Shown: positions 42,619-53,633, counted from the first letter of the stretch. The stretch is DNA of 64,000 nt from Blepharisma japonicum (GCA_949751835.1 CATKHK010000082.1:124001-188000); one strand, 5' to 3'. Numbers and translations: made by a program. Notes: generated from the letters alone by a model not told the origin.

Positions 42619-43461
42619 TTATTTTGAACTCGCTCGAATCTTTTTGGTCAAGCATATCATGCAAAGTATCTTTACTAGATGCTCATGACTTGCCAGCACA
42701 ATAGCTGAGTTTAATACAGCCTGCAAGACCTTTGTAGAAAGTCCATTATAGAGTGCTAGAGCTCCTTCATTATCAAGAACATCCTTCAAAACTTCAATAA
42801 AGCCAAGACTTTTTTGATCTTCAAGTTGTACTCTTGTTCTCAAGGTCAAAAAAGGATAAGTTGCCATAGTTGCAATAAACTTAGTCAATGCTCCCAGCAT
42901 AAAACAAAAGCCTGCATGCAACTTTTTTTGTTTAAATCTTCTCTTCATGTGCTCATAAGTCACAAATTGAATTACAGGATTTAAAACTAGGATAAAGCTT
43001 GTAGACATTCCTTTAAATAAACCTCTGAATCCCTCATGCTTTATAATAGAAGAAAAACAGCTTGAAATACTTTCTTCCTGCTCTGACTTCATTAATCTTG
43101 TGTTAACTGTTCATATTGGAGTATTAATTAGGATATTAACAAAGCTAGCAACAAGACTGACAATTAAGTCATCTAAAATTGTCAACTGGCGCTTACCACG
43201 AGACAATATTATTTGCATTGCTTTGTATACTAGAAAATAAACTCCTTGGGTTGAAGCTGTACTAATAAGTGAAGAAATGAAACCTGAGTATAGGGACATT
43301 AAGTTTCCATTGGTTCGTAGCTCTTTAAGGAAAAGTCTGAGCGTAGTTTTGGAATGAGTTGATTGCATACGAATTCGAATTGTATCGAGAGGATGCAGGA
43401 AGAGAGTTGCTATAACCGCACTGATAGAGCCAGATAAGCCGTGAACCAATGATTCTTTCAT
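42619..43461 (-). CDS. mitochondrial-carrier family protein, peroxisomal nucleotide carrier type
   Basis: A 280-residue single-exon protein with TGA Trp at 43111-43113. Three carrier repeats are visible with signatures HPLDTIRIRMQ, NTPIWTVNTRLM (Trp from TGA) and TYPFLTLRTRVQ. The second form, NPxWxVxTRL, is that of SLC25A17/PMP34-like carriers of peroxisomes and of NAD/pyrimidine carriers, which exchange adenine nucleotides, CoA or NAD for AMP. The spacing of six membrane helices and the length are normal. The C-terminus ends in a basic tail. PMP34-like is the best guess; mitochondrial NAD or folate carriers are the alternatives. Confidence 0.87.
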
Positions 43462-43708
43462 TTTATTCTTTGATTAAAATTATCAATATTTAATTAATTC
43501 ATTTAAAATTTTATTTGATTTTTCTTATTATAATCTATATTAGGCTTTATTTATTTGTATGACCTCTTAGCGACAGCATCTTTAAAAAATATAGTCTCCA
43601 TATTTTCCTTAGTAATTAAAGAATTTTTTAATATTAAAATTTTTATTATTTCCTAAAATTTAAAAAATTGTTTTATTGAATAAAATGATTATTGAGTATA
43701 TTTTTATA

Positions 43709-44893
43709 CTATAATTTCTCTAGTTCTTCCCACATTTTTCGGTTTCTCTCTATGCTTTCCACATATTCCTGAGCTTGCGGGATATGAACATTTAATAATT
43801 TCCACAAAGGATAAATAACAGCATCAATAAAACCCATTTGGTTTTGCTTGATTTTCTTTATTTCATTCCCAACTCTCAAAAATTCAGACACTGGAAGTCC
43901 TCTTTCTTCTTCCTGCAAGACTTGTTTATTAAACTCTTGAATGATCCTTAAGGACCATACAGTAGCTAAATCAAATTTATAAGTAGGGTTCCCTACATCA
44001 GCTGAATGGAGAACCATGTCTAATAAATGCTGCCTATGAGCTGGGGTTTCTCGATTAAAATTTTGCATTGATTGGTCAAAATTTTCCATGACTATTTTAT
44101 GTCTAGCCATATCAGTTGCTAAAATAGTAGGAATGATAAGCCTTCTCATATAAGTCTGGTCTTCATTAGGCAAATTACAAAAAATATCACAGCCCTCAAG
44201 CTCTAAAAAATGGATGAGGGTTGCTGCATGATGGTTTTCCAGGACTGATATATCATTATATCTGACTGCTAAAGAATGACGAGAATTGATCATAAAAGCG
44301 TTAGTGACACCGGGATGGTTTAAATCGTGGCCATATGATGAAATAAGTAAAGCTAAGCGGTCACGGTTGTCTAGGTAAGCTTGATATTTATCAACATGCT
44401 CACCAATAGAGTGGACCATCTGCAGAACTGAAAATGCATGAAAAATGTTATGGAAAGGATTATCTTGATAATTTTCGCATATAGCATAGATAAATCTCTG
44501 CATTTTGCAGATCTCTATGTGGAAGGGCTCAAGTAAGTCATAAAAAATATGTAAAATGTAGTCTCGGAGCTCGTCTTTGGGGTAGTTGAAGGCCGAAAAG
44601 TCTTTCATCCTTAATTCTGCAACTTTGGTATAATTTGGCCTGAAAGGGTTATTTTCATTGTAAGGGAAGTTCTCAATATTTGCAAAATACAGGGGAGAGA
44701 GGATATCATTATGGATAGCTTCCATTCACTTTTTCCTTAAGTTATCGTCCATCTCTCGAATATTTAGGAAGGTCTGTCGGATCAGATCAAGCTCTGCTGA
44801 TGTTACTCCTCCTTTTCCTTGTAGTGAAAGCTCTTCGAGCTTTGCGATAATTTTTCTTTCTTGATCTCCAGTTTGACTAGGATCACTGGCCAT
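43709..44893 (-). CDS. class I cyclic-nucleotide phosphodiesterase
   Basis: A 394-residue single-exon protein with TGA Trp at 44726-44728. The catalytic domain (about 90-385) has the metal-binding histidines and aspartates: YQDNPFHNIFHAFSV, SSYGHDLNHPGVTN, TDMARHKI and HSADVGNP, followed by the purine-clamp Gln in KQNQMGFIDAV. PDE1-11 type enzymes hydrolyse cAMP and/or cGMP. The 90-residue N-terminal part is charged and helical, without GAF, PAS or membrane segments, so it is a soluble minimal PDE. The ATG at 44893 was chosen. The frame stays open 69 bp more upstream but has no further ATG. cAMP versus cGMP preference cannot be read. Confidence 0.95.
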
Positions 44894-45405
44894 TGGCCTA
44901 CGAGTTGAAGCTGAGCACCCTATTTTAAAATATGGGCCAAATACAGCTAACTTGCCATAATCTTACTTTCTACAATGAGTTATTGAGAAGCAAACGATAT
45001 ATATTATCTTTTGGTTGCTTAGTTGAGCAAAGGAAAAATAGAGCTATGGAAATTATAATCTAGAATAAATATTTTTAGAAATGGGTTATTGGACAGTTAT
45101 GTTTTCCTCATTAACATATAATTTGTTTGAGATAATAGTACAAAATATTCTGATTAAACTTATTCGAATGGGATTTTACTAATAAATTAAGATATCGTGA
45201 AAAAATAATTAATTTAATTATGTATTTTATTTTACAATCGATTTATTTAAGCTTAGCTTCATGGTAAGAATTTGTCTAATTTATCATCAATTATATTTCA
45301 AATAATCTATCAGTATTTTGAAGATTGAATAACAGTTGCGTTTCAATAAAATAGTAATTTTCATTATGCAATTTAAATTTAGTGGATTGGTAAAGTAAAA
45401 ATATC
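44894..45405. other. divergent intergenic region
   Basis: A 512-bp spacer between the PDE gene and the gene at 45406, read in opposite directions. Nothing but A+T-rich sequence is seen. Confidence 0.45.
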
Positions 45406-46182
45406 ATGGCAGGCCAAGCTAAAGAAGATCCATTTGCCTTAAAATTCGTAGATCAAGAAGATAGTGATCCTCAAGAAAAGCCAATTCAAAAGAAAACGCA
45501 AGATTCTGGTAAGCGAAAAAACATTATTCCTGAACCTAGAGCGAAAAGTGAGCCTGAGTCTGCTTCTCAACTTTCTTCAGGAAAGTCAAAAGCATATGTA
45601 AGATGGGGACTTTTAACAGCAAAATCAGAAATAGTTTTATATGATATCAAGCAAGCTCTCTATCGGCAGTCAATTATAGAGCTCGCACTTATTCTTTTGG
45701 GGTTGCTAGTGCTCATTGTCCATGCAAAATTTGTAATTTTGGTTCATATACTGCATCTGGTCCGTCCTTACTTGGCTTATAGGTTGATCATGATTTTACC
45801 TCGAAGCCACAACTTTTATGAGCTATTACCTGATGATCTTGGGAAGATAGGTGATGAATTTCAAGGTAAAGCATATGATGAATTGAGGAAAAGCTCAGGA
45901 ATTGTAGCACAATATCTTAGTGTTTCAGCTATTGCTGGATTATTTGATATTATTGCTTTGCTTATTGGTTATGGAAAATTTGATAATCATGAATCAATGG
46001 CATCAACTTATTTCGTCCTCGCTTTTCTTTTTGTTTGCTCAGATTTTTTCTTGCCATTATGGTATCTGACTCTTCAATTCACTTTTCCTCAGGATATCTG
46101 GCTTGATTTAGTGGCAATAGCTCGAGGATCTTTGGAAAAAATGAAATTCTTTGTAGTAACAACGGTTAGGAGAACTACTTAA
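45406..46182 (+). CDS. multi-pass membrane protein, unknown
   Basis: A 258-residue single-exon protein. The first 75 residues are charged and disordered (cytosolic by inference). Four hydrophobic segments then follow: IIELALILLGLLVLIVHAKF, a weaker VILVHILHLVRPYLAYRL, VAQYLSVSAIAGLFDIIALL and YFVLAFLFVCSDFFLPLWYL. The end is a short amphipathic helix with basic TTVRRTT. Two hydrophobic pairs with a 55-residue charged link suggest four membrane passes. No transport or catalytic motif is seen; the family is not recognised. Confidence 0.78.
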   Translation: MAGQAKEDPFALKFVDQEDSDPQEKPIQKKTQDSGKRKNIIPEPRAKSEPESASQLSSGKSKAYVRWGLLTAKSEIVLYDIKQALYRQSIIELALILLGLLVLIVHAKFVILVHILHLVRPYLAYRLIMILPRSHNFYELLPDDLGKIGDEFQGKAYDELRKSSGIVAQYLSVSAIAGLFDIIALLIGYGKFDNHESMASTYFVLAFLFVCSDFFLPLWYLTLQFTFPQDIWLDLVAIARGSLEKMKFFVVTTVRRTT

Positions 46183-46803
46183 ATAATTTTAAACTAATTT
46201 AAATAATTGATTTTATAGAGATTATCTTATCAACCTGAATATATTCTCTACTATATATTTTTCAGTTATTCAGTTTTTCTGATGCTCGCGATTTAATTTT
46301 CTATGTTAGACTATAATTGTCTAATGTATAAAAGTTTAGCTATTTAGGAAAATTCTGATATAATGTTTCAGATTGCAAATTATTTCCAGCAAAAGATTTG
46401 ATTTATATTGCCTAGATGATTATCTATGAGAAAGTAACTTACATAAGACTCGTTCAAAATTGAGTTTTGTTTTTGAGGTCGTTAGATGTACGATGAAAAA
46501 GTATATGATACTATTCTTCTTTCATTTATCGAAAATCTATTTCAGGTGAAATTTTTCTCAATGCTTTAAAACAGTTTTTATAACTTTTGCATCTATGCTT
46601 TTATTCTAATAATATAATTGATTATTATATTTTCTAAGATGCTCTCTTTATACTCCTAATTATTTGTACTTTAGTGAGTGCTGCTGAATCTTCGGCCAGT
46701 AGTGATTATTAATAAAACCAAATTCTGTATAAATCAGCTCTGTTATGATTCTTCATCCAATTCTCCAACCATTTTTTATATAACTCAGATTTTCTAAAAT
46801 AAA
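46183..46803. other. intergenic, no gene seen
   Basis: A 621-bp A+T-rich spacer between convergent genes, long for this genome. No frame or RNA structure was supported. Confidence 0.45.
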
Positions 46804-47160
46804 TTATTCATTTGGTTTAAGTCCTGGTGATAGATTCTCAAAAGTTCTTGAAAGTGGACTTTGATCGTTTCCTGGCATAAACTGAGACACATTTTCCCAA
46901 CTTCCATCTGGCTTTTTACTTACAAGGAAAAGAACAGTATCGTTTGCTACTTGCTGATCATATAAGCTCGAAACATCTTCAAGAAGTCGATTTCTAATGT
47001 AAAGCTTCATATCTTCAACTGGTAGCCCACACATTAAATAAACACAATACTTTACCATGCTAACTGAGTCTTTAGGCTTGCAAGTTATGAAAAATGTTTC
47101 ATTGCGTGAGCTTTTTACGCGAACAAATTGAGTAGTTGAGATCAATATGCGATCTGCCAT
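46804..47160 (-). CDS. small ubiquitin-like-fold protein
   Basis: A 118-residue single-exon protein. Residues 12-85 read as a beta-grasp domain: VRVKSSRNETFFITCKPKDS (two strands), SMVKYCVYLMCGLP (helix), MKLYIRNRLLEDVSSLYDQQ and DTVLFLVSKKPDGSWENV (strands). The spacing is that of ubiquitin-like domains, including the L-x-x-x-x-x-L-x-D turn. There is no C-terminal Gly-Gly, so it is not expected to be conjugated. The last 30 residues are disordered. Ubiquitin-like fold is likely; a specific family is not. Confidence 0.7.
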   Translation of the reverse strand: MADRILISTTQFVRVKSSRNETFFITCKPKDSVSMVKYCVYLMCGLPVEDMKLYIRNRLLEDVSSLYDQQVANDTVLFLVSKKPDGSWENVSQFMPGNDQSPLSRTFENLSPGLKPNE

Positions 47161-47418
47161 TGCTGTATTAAATTTATAACAAATTTTTATATTCTAAGAA
47201 TTATTTAAATGCTATTTGCTGCATTTTGAGATTTTCGATCGATCAAATAACCAAAAGCTATTAATCAACTAGAGTAGCTAAATTCTAAAATTTTATTATC
47301 ATTTTAATAACAGTAAATTTATATTTAAATTAGGTTAATAAATGATGATTTTAATAAAGCTCAAGCTCATATCAATTAGCTTAATCGTTTCTGGGAGTTT
47401 CAGCAAAATTATAATAAA

Positions 47419-48966
47419 ATGGATCATCCCAAGCGGCGGTTAATCCTTCACATGGATATGAATAACACAGTAATTATGAAAGATGAAGCAAACGGCTACT
47501 CTCTTGATTTTACAGTAACATTTATTTAGCTTAGCAAAATTCTTGCAAGTGAATGCTGGGGTAATATCATTGAAAAAGAAGGGGCAAAGATATGGAAACT
47601 TAATTTCAACCAGCTTTCCTTCTTGAGACCAGATCCTGCTTTAGTCTCATATGAGTAACAATTACTTAGCGAATTTGCAGACATGCAGTATCCTCAAAAA
47701 ACTCCTGAAGAAGAGCCGGACTCCGCAAGGCGTCAAGTTTTAAACAAAGAAAACAAAATTTCTTACTGCAAACTTATTAGTGAATTTACACTTCCAGGCA
47801 AGCCAGGGTATAAATTTAAATCATTGTTTGATAAAATGCAGAGGTGCCTATCGATTCCAAAGCCAATTTGTGATGATTATGGGTTAATTCCATCGGATGA
47901 GGAAGAAAAGAAAGAAGAAGATACTGAAGAGAAAAAAATTGTAATCACTGATGAAGAAGATAGAGATATTATAAAACAACTATTTTATGGAGGAAAATGG
48001 CTTTTAATTCCTTCATTCTATAGAATGATTCAAGAGCTTAAAAAATCTAAGAGAGAGTTTTCTATTGTTTTCAGGACATTTGGCAGTGAATTGAGTAATG
48101 TGATCGATGAATTTAACTTATTTTGCAAAGGAAATCATCCGCTATTTAATGGAAAGCATGGAACTCCTAGGCTGAGATTTGACGGGAAATCAAAATCAAG
48201 AGATATGATAATTGAAGATTATAATAAAGGCTATATAAGTAGAAACCCAGGAAGTGAAGATATTTTGGTATTAGGGACACTAAATAGGCACCCAAATAGT
48301 GAAGACCCTGAAGAATATCATGCAGGCGCTATGGATGAAGGAATTGTTTCTATTTATAGAGATTTCCCATCAATACAAGTTGCAATACAAGAAAGGCTGC
48401 ATAGGACTGCTTCAATGGCGATTTCTGATGATTTCGATTACTGATATCAAGGCGGAAAACAGTCAGAATATGGAAAATTGCTGCTAGTCGATCAAACTGA
48501 CTACTCGACCTTACAGATCTTTTTTGATGACAATATTGGAGTTGATTATGGTAGAATTGTAGACGTAAGGGACGTAGTCACTGGAGAGCCAATTCCTTAT
48601 AAAAAAGCCATCAATAAATTCATTTTCAGAGTTGATCCTTATAGGGCTATTGTGGAAGCAGACTATTTTTATAAGTCTATACTGGGATGCGAAGAAAACT
48701 GGAATGAAGAAATAAGAAAAACTGAAGCTGGAGAGGTGGATGAAGACAAAGGAGTGGTAGAAGAAATTAGTGAGTGGGATAAACTTCAGCAAGCACCAAC
48801 AGAGGAATATTTATCAAAAGTAATTTTGCCAGTATTGCTTCCAGGGCTTCAAGTTTTGGATATTGAAAGACCTGATGATCCAGTATCATTTTTAGCTCTA
48901 TATGTTTTGAAACATCAAGATATGATTAAATTGCCAACCCCAACCCCAATCGTCAATAATATTTAA
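47419..48966 (+). CDS. HAD-like protein of unknown function
   Basis: Three exons (47419-47514, 47530-47654, 47670-48966) give 505 residues; TGA Trp at 48442-48444. The N-terminus RRLILHMDMNNTVIMKDE resembles HAD motif I (DxDxT/V), with Asn at the second acidic position. FSIVFRTFGSEL looks like motif II and KLLLVDQTDYSTLQIFFDDN like the loop-4 acidic pair that binds Mg2+. Between them is a long cap-like insert with an acidic patch (EEEKKEEDTEEKK). HAD enzymes are mostly phosphatases. The missing second Asp would weaken acid/base catalysis, as in dehalogenase-like members, so the reaction is open. Two introns within 155 bp of each other fix the first 75 codons. Confidence 0.72.
47515..47529 (+). 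other. 15-nt intron
   Basis: GTAACATTTATTTAG, phase 0, joins LDFT to LSKIL. A at position 10. Confidence 0.86.
47655..47669 (+). other. 15-nt intron
   Basis: GTAACAATTACTTAG, phase 2, joins LVSYD to EFADM. A at position 10. Confidence 0.85.
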
Positions 48967-49172
48967 AATTAGAAATCATAGCATGCTTTGAGATTTATAA
49001 TAAATTTGATAATATAAAATACGAAACTTGGAAAGTTTTGTGGTTCAGTCAATATATATGTATTTATTTAATAAAAGTTGGAGAATAATTTAAGTTATTC
49101 ACATTGGCTAATAATTAAATTGAAAACTGAGTACTTATTTTGCTGTAAAATATTAAATTTAATTTGTAAGCC

Positions 49173-50309
49173 ATGTCATTATCATTAAGAGATCAGCTGC
49201 CTACAGAAGACGGAATAACTCTAAGAAGAGTGACATCAATTTCTATCAGTGAGCCTTCATCAGTTCCTTGGGAACGGTCTCCAAGACAAAGTACCATTTT
49301 GCTTGAATTTTCCAAAGTTCAATTTTTTATTGAGGAAGATTTTCTTTATGAAATTGAGTCCTCTTATACAGAGCCTTTATCCCAAGATTCCTTGGAAAGT
49401 TTAATAAATACTTATAAGCAGAAAGAAAAAGGCCTTATAATTGCAGTTGTGAGGAGCAGAGATACAGAACACTCAACTGTCATTCACAATTTTTATTTTC
49501 ATGCCCATCTTTTAAACAAACTTTTGTTTCGAAAAAAGCCCCAAAGTGGAGAAATTATAAGTAGATATCACGTTGAGCACCCAATTCAAGTCAATAATCC
49601 GATGACAAACCTACCAATAATTGGAGAAGTGGAGTATTTTATTGCTAAAGATGGAGCTAATACATTCAGAGCCAATTTTATTGGCACTGATCACACTTTT
49701 GCAAACAGTGAAACCCTAAGACACGTTTTCGAATCTAATGCTCTTAAGCCCGAAGATGTAGAACTAAACGAATTCAGTGCCCCAATTACTGATTTTACAA
49801 GGTTTTTAGATCTTGATATAAACAGTTTGGAAATCCTTACAAGACTTGTAGAGTTGCAAAGAGACACTCTCTTAGCTCAGATTAAAGTGCCTTTTATGCA
49901 AGGCTTTTTGTATGGGATGCTGATGATTATCAATTTTATATTAATTGGAACGGTTATAACATTTTCTATTCAGAGAGTACTTTTTATTTAGTTCATTGAA
50001 GCCCGCGAAGGCTCTTATGATGATTTTTCTTTTGGTGAAATGATACCTTATGGATTATTGTCAATTTCTTCAATGTCTCTTGATAAATTGACGTGTAAAA
50101 TTTACAGAAGCTCAGAAAGCAAGCCTATTTTTATGGCAAAATTGCTGACTTGGGCGATTTTATACGGAGGTCTTGGCCTTTCTTTTACAGCGCAAAGCCT
50201 AGGGATCGTCTATTTTTGCACCACTGGCCTTATGGGCTATGCTTTCTTTTACTTGCTATTCAGTATTTGTCTCTTTTTCGCTCATGGTTCTCATAAAAAA
50301 TTGACATAA
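49173..50309 (+). CDS. membrane protein with large soluble N-terminal domain
   Basis: Two exons (49173-49976, 49992-50309) give 373 residues. Residues 40-235 form a beta-rich soluble domain (LLEFSKVQFFIEEDFLYEI, GLIIAVVRSRDTEHSTVIHN, IIGEVEYFIAKDGANTFRAN). Then come a first membrane segment (FLYGMLMIINFILIGTVITF, about 246-265), a 40-residue loop and two or three more segments (LLTWAILYGGLGLSFTAQSL, YFCTTGLMGYAFFYLLFSI). The C-terminus is basic. The arrangement is reminiscent of TMEM43-like proteins, but I cannot confirm that. No catalytic motif. Confidence 0.75.
49977..49991 (+). other. 15-nt intron
   Basis: GTACTTTTTATTTAG, phase 0, after the first membrane segment (SIQR to FIEARE). A at position 10. 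Confidence 0.86.
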
Positions 50310-50430
50310 CTTGATTAATTCCCCATTGCTTCTTTTATGCTAATTGGTAACTATTTAAGATATTTTAGTCTTTTAGAATTAAATCATACTTTCTCCTTTT
50401 TATATATTTATTTCAAGCATAAATAAAGCA

Positions 50431-50982
50431 ATGACATCGAATATGCGAGATTATTTATCTAAGAAAAAGTTAAAACTCTCGTCAGCAGATTCAAGTCATG
50501 CAAATGTAGATGACTTTTTCACATCAGGAACTTTAACTAACTATCAGATCAAGAAACTGTCAAAGCCACCAACTACTACTCGCAATAGTATTTTTTCAAA
50601 ATATAATCAAACATCCTCTGTGGGAAATAAATTTTCTTTTGACAAGTCTATTACAACAACAAAATGCCATGCTGGATCAAATCATTCATTTAAAACAAGT
50701 TCACCCAAAGTTAAAGGCCCAGTTTTAAAAGCAAGGGACAATTTTGATGAATTTTATAAGAGCATTGGCCCAAGTTATATAAAAAAATCAAAGGGTGCAC
50801 TTTTTGAGGGAAGCTCAGACTCAAGTTTTTCCAAAAAAATCGACGAACTCTTTACAACAACTCTGAAAGTGCGTGCCGACCAGGATGGCCAAAAGTTAAG
50901 TGAGATTTTTGATTTAAAGGATATAAAAACTCTTAGCCAATTGGTCAAAGAAAAATCTCTAGCTGATGAAGATCCAAGGTAA
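50431..50982 (+). CDS. basic, Ser/Lys-rich unknown protein
   Basis: A 183-residue single-exon protein. It is Ser, Thr and Lys-rich and mostly disordered (SKPPTTTRNSIFSKYNQTSS). A short more ordered stretch lies at about 105-175 (NFDEFYKSIGPSYIKKSKG, then KLSEIFDLKDIKTLSQLVKE). No signal peptide, membrane segment or metal site. It could be a cytoskeletal or chromatin accessory protein, but nothing specific supports either. Confidence 0.7.
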   Translation: MTSNMRDYLSKKKLKLSSADSSHANVDDFFTSGTLTNYQIKKLSKPPTTTRNSIFSKYNQTSSVGNKFSFDKSITTTKCHAGSNHSFKTSSPKVKGPVLKARDNFDEFYKSIGPSYIKKSKGALFEGSSDSSFSKKIDELFTTTLKVRADQDGQKLSEIFDLKDIKTLSQLVKEKSLADEDPR

Positions 50983-51276
50983 AAATTATTTAGTTATTTA
51001 AGCCATCTCAAAACTTTGGCGCTCGATATTTTGAATACTTTGAATGATATAGAGAAGCAAAATGAGTAATTTTAATAGATGCATACAACTAATAAGTATG
51101 AAATATTTGTTTTCCTAATCTCTTTTTTAACAATTTTATTGCAAGCTTATTAATATTTAAGGGATTCTACATTATTTTTGCCTAAATAGACTTTCCTAAT
51201 AATTTTAAGCTTTTCCTTGGTTTTTGCCCACTTTTGTGATGCTAAAGAATTTATTGATTCTATTATATAAAAAGAA

Positions 51277-52392
51277 ATGGAAAACCAACGTTGGGAAAAG
51301 CGACTTAATGCCATTATGCAAAACCATCACAAACTGGAAGAAAAGCATAAATCCAAAAAGCGTGACCAGTTCTATAAGGTCATGAGTGAAGTCACAGGGA
51401 AGCCAAAAATTAATGAATTAAGTGATAAAGTTGCAATCCTATTAAAAATGAAAGAGCATGGGATTTTAGAGCCAGACCAGCAGCAACAGCAAGACGAGAT
51501 AAAGCCTCAAGAATTTAAACCTTCCTTGCACGATAAGAAAACCAATGCATCTGATACTAATAAATCCAGTGAGAAAGCCTCTGTAATTTCAAATAATAAG
51601 CAAAAACTGAAATCGGCGGATATTTCTAACTTGACATCTGAGACTTCTAGCCAGAAAAGGAAGCTAAAATCTGTTGATTTAAACAATTTGAGGTTGGAAG
51701 AATTCAAAGAATTAAGAAGATCATACCTGAGAGCTCAATGTTTGCATAGTAGACAGAACTCAGCACAATTATTTTCTCCAAGAATGCACGTTGACCTTAA
51801 GACTGGAGAAGCGTCAGACATATATATCAGCGCTAGAGCACCTCATACTGCTATTCTTAAAACTTCTTCAGGATTTACAAATGCAGATGCAATGCAAAGA
51901 ACCCTTTTAAAAGAAGACGAAATCCCCAAGGATATTCCATGTAAAGATTTTTATGACAAAAATATCAAATGGGCAGTGGAACGAGAAAAAGGATTGAATA
52001 CAGCCAGAGAAAGCAGAAATTCATTTGATTTTAACGAATGTACGTTTAAGCCTTCAATAGAAAGATTAAACGTGAAAGATCAACCTATGGATCACTCTTT
52101 AGAAGAAAAAACCTATGCAGGAATCTATACAGGTAGAAAAAAGAAGCCTTGCTTGACACCTAAAAATGAAAGAATAAGGCATAATACTGAAGTGCAGTTC
52201 CTTGCTACTATAGATGCATCTGCTATTAAAAATTCTAGTGATGCATTAACAAAGAGAAACTTGACTCCAGGTAGCGTGAAAGTAAAATGCAAAGAAGGCT
52301 TTGATTTCACCTCATTTATGAAGAGAGCCAAACCGATGATAAGATATTCCTCGCTCAATGGCCTGAGCCAAAAATCTCTAAGACAGCTATAG
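51277..52392 (+). CDS. basic unknown protein
   Basis: A 371-residue single-exon protein ending TAG. The N-terminal 60 residues are a basic helix (RWEKRLNAIMQNHHKLEEKH). A Gln run (QQQQQ) and a Ser/Lys-rich disordered region (to about 130) follow. More ordered parts include LEEFKELRRSYLRAQCLHSR and the Phe/Pro words FNECTFKPSIERLN, which resemble repeats of cilium-associated proteins that bind microtubules (inference, weak). No enzymatic motif is seen. Confidence 0.72.
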   Translation: MENQRWEKRLNAIMQNHHKLEEKHKSKKRDQFYKVMSEVTGKPKINELSDKVAILLKMKEHGILEPDQQQQQDEIKPQEFKPSLHDKKTNASDTNKSSEKASVISNNKQKLKSADISNLTSETSSQKRKLKSVDLNNLRLEEFKELRRSYLRAQCLHSRQNSAQLFSPRMHVDLKTGEASDIYISARAPHTAILKTSSGFTNADAMQRTLLKEDEIPKDIPCKDFYDKNIKWAVEREKGLNTARESRNSFDFNECTFKPSIERLNVKDQPMDHSLEEKTYAGIYTGRKKKPCLTPKNERIRHNTEVQFLATIDASAIKNSSDALTKRNLTPGSVKVKCKEGFDFTSFMKRAKPMIRYSSLNGLSQKSLRQL

Positions 52393-52526
52393 TTTAAAAT
52401 TATTTAGTTTTATTTTTATTTTCGAGTAGTCTTTATTAAACATTTCTCTCCCAGCAATTCTATAAATAGTTGCTTTATCTATTTTTTTATAAATTGGCCT
52501 TATAATCATAATTTATAAACAATATC

Positions 52527-53633
52527 ATGACCACGCTGAAGCTCCAATTAGGAGAAGAGATAAGACGTGTCGGCAAGCCACCTTCAAACATAAATGAAAT
52601 CAGACAAAAAGCCAAAGAACTATTCGGAATTGAAGACGCATCTTTTAAATATAAAGACGAAGATGGAGATATCCTAACTATTCAAACACAAGACGAATAC
52701 GAAGATATTTTAGCACAACACGAAGGGCCGTTCAAGCTTGAAGTTATTGACTACCAAGTGCTTCTGATGAGGAGAACTACCTATTTATCAGGTGAATCGC
52801 CTGAATCTTTTGAATTGGACAGCTTTCACGATTTTTGTAAATCGCAAACGCCTGAAACATTCTTCAAAGGAAATAGTTTCGCATTATCAAAGAATCTCTC
52901 AAGCTCTCCAATAATAGAGCGTAAAAAAGTTCCTGAAAATATGACAGAAATAAACTCTGCTTCAATACAGACTGAGCAAGTCAAAAAAACCGAAATAGGA
53001 GTTATAACATCATCTCATTCTGACAATTGAAATGACGCTGTCAAATTTAATGATTCAGCATCACAATGTAGCACTGAAAACAGCGAATATAATGAAATTA
53101 GAATGCTTTTTAGGGAACTATTGAATAATTATGCTGATGAATACTTAGATGATAGCAAGTTTAATAGCATTAAATGCTCAGCTTGCGATAACAGCATTGA
53201 TGAAATTGTTTTCAGTTGTGGGATATGCCCGCGTTTTTTCCTCTGCAAAGGGTGCGAAATTAATTGCCAGCATCCACATAATTTACTCAAATATAGGCAA
53301 AATTGTATAAATCAAAAAGCGCAACAAATTGAGCCTGAGTCGCCTTTCTTAGTTAAGAGAAAGCCGAAGGCGCAGGAGCCTCCTACAAGCAAGAAGATAA
53401 TTCAAAATTCAGAACCACCAGCATTACAAATAAACTCCCCTATTGTCAAAGGTCCTTTAATAAATGACAACATGCGAAGACCCAAGGCTGAAGTGCCAAA
53501 TTCAGAGATCAAGGAGCTTTTCACAAAGCTAATGAGCATGGGTTTTACAAACTCCCAAGAATTTTACCCCGCGTTAACTGAAAATGGTTATAATTTGGAA
53601 AAAACCGTCGAATATCTTCTCGCTAATCAATAA
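52527..53633 (+). CDS. p62/NBR1-like autophagy receptor (PB1-ZZ-UBA)
   Basis: A 368-residue single-exon protein, TGA Trp at 53028-53030. An N-terminal PB1 domain (1-77) has the acidic OPCA word YKDEDGDILTIQTQDEYEDI and a basic first helix (GEEIRRVGKPP). A ZZ zinc finger spans about 216-258 (CSACDNSIDEIVFSCGICPR, then CKGCEINCQHPH). A UBA domain forms the end (about 328-368, LFTKLMSMGFTNSQEFYPAL). This order is that of SQSTM1/p62, which polymerises by PB1, binds ubiquitin by UBA and links cargo to autophagosomes. A LIR-like word ENSEYNEI (Tyr188 to Ile191) with acidic neighbours lies between PB1 and ZZ; in p62 the LIR is after the ZZ. No NBR1/FW domain is seen. Confidence 0.9.

Noticed and set aside
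44951-44966. Possible 16-nt intron upstream of the phosphodiesterase ATG
   Set aside because: The coding-strand sequence begins GTA and ends AAG but lacks A at position 10, and the upstream frame hits TAG at once with no ATG.
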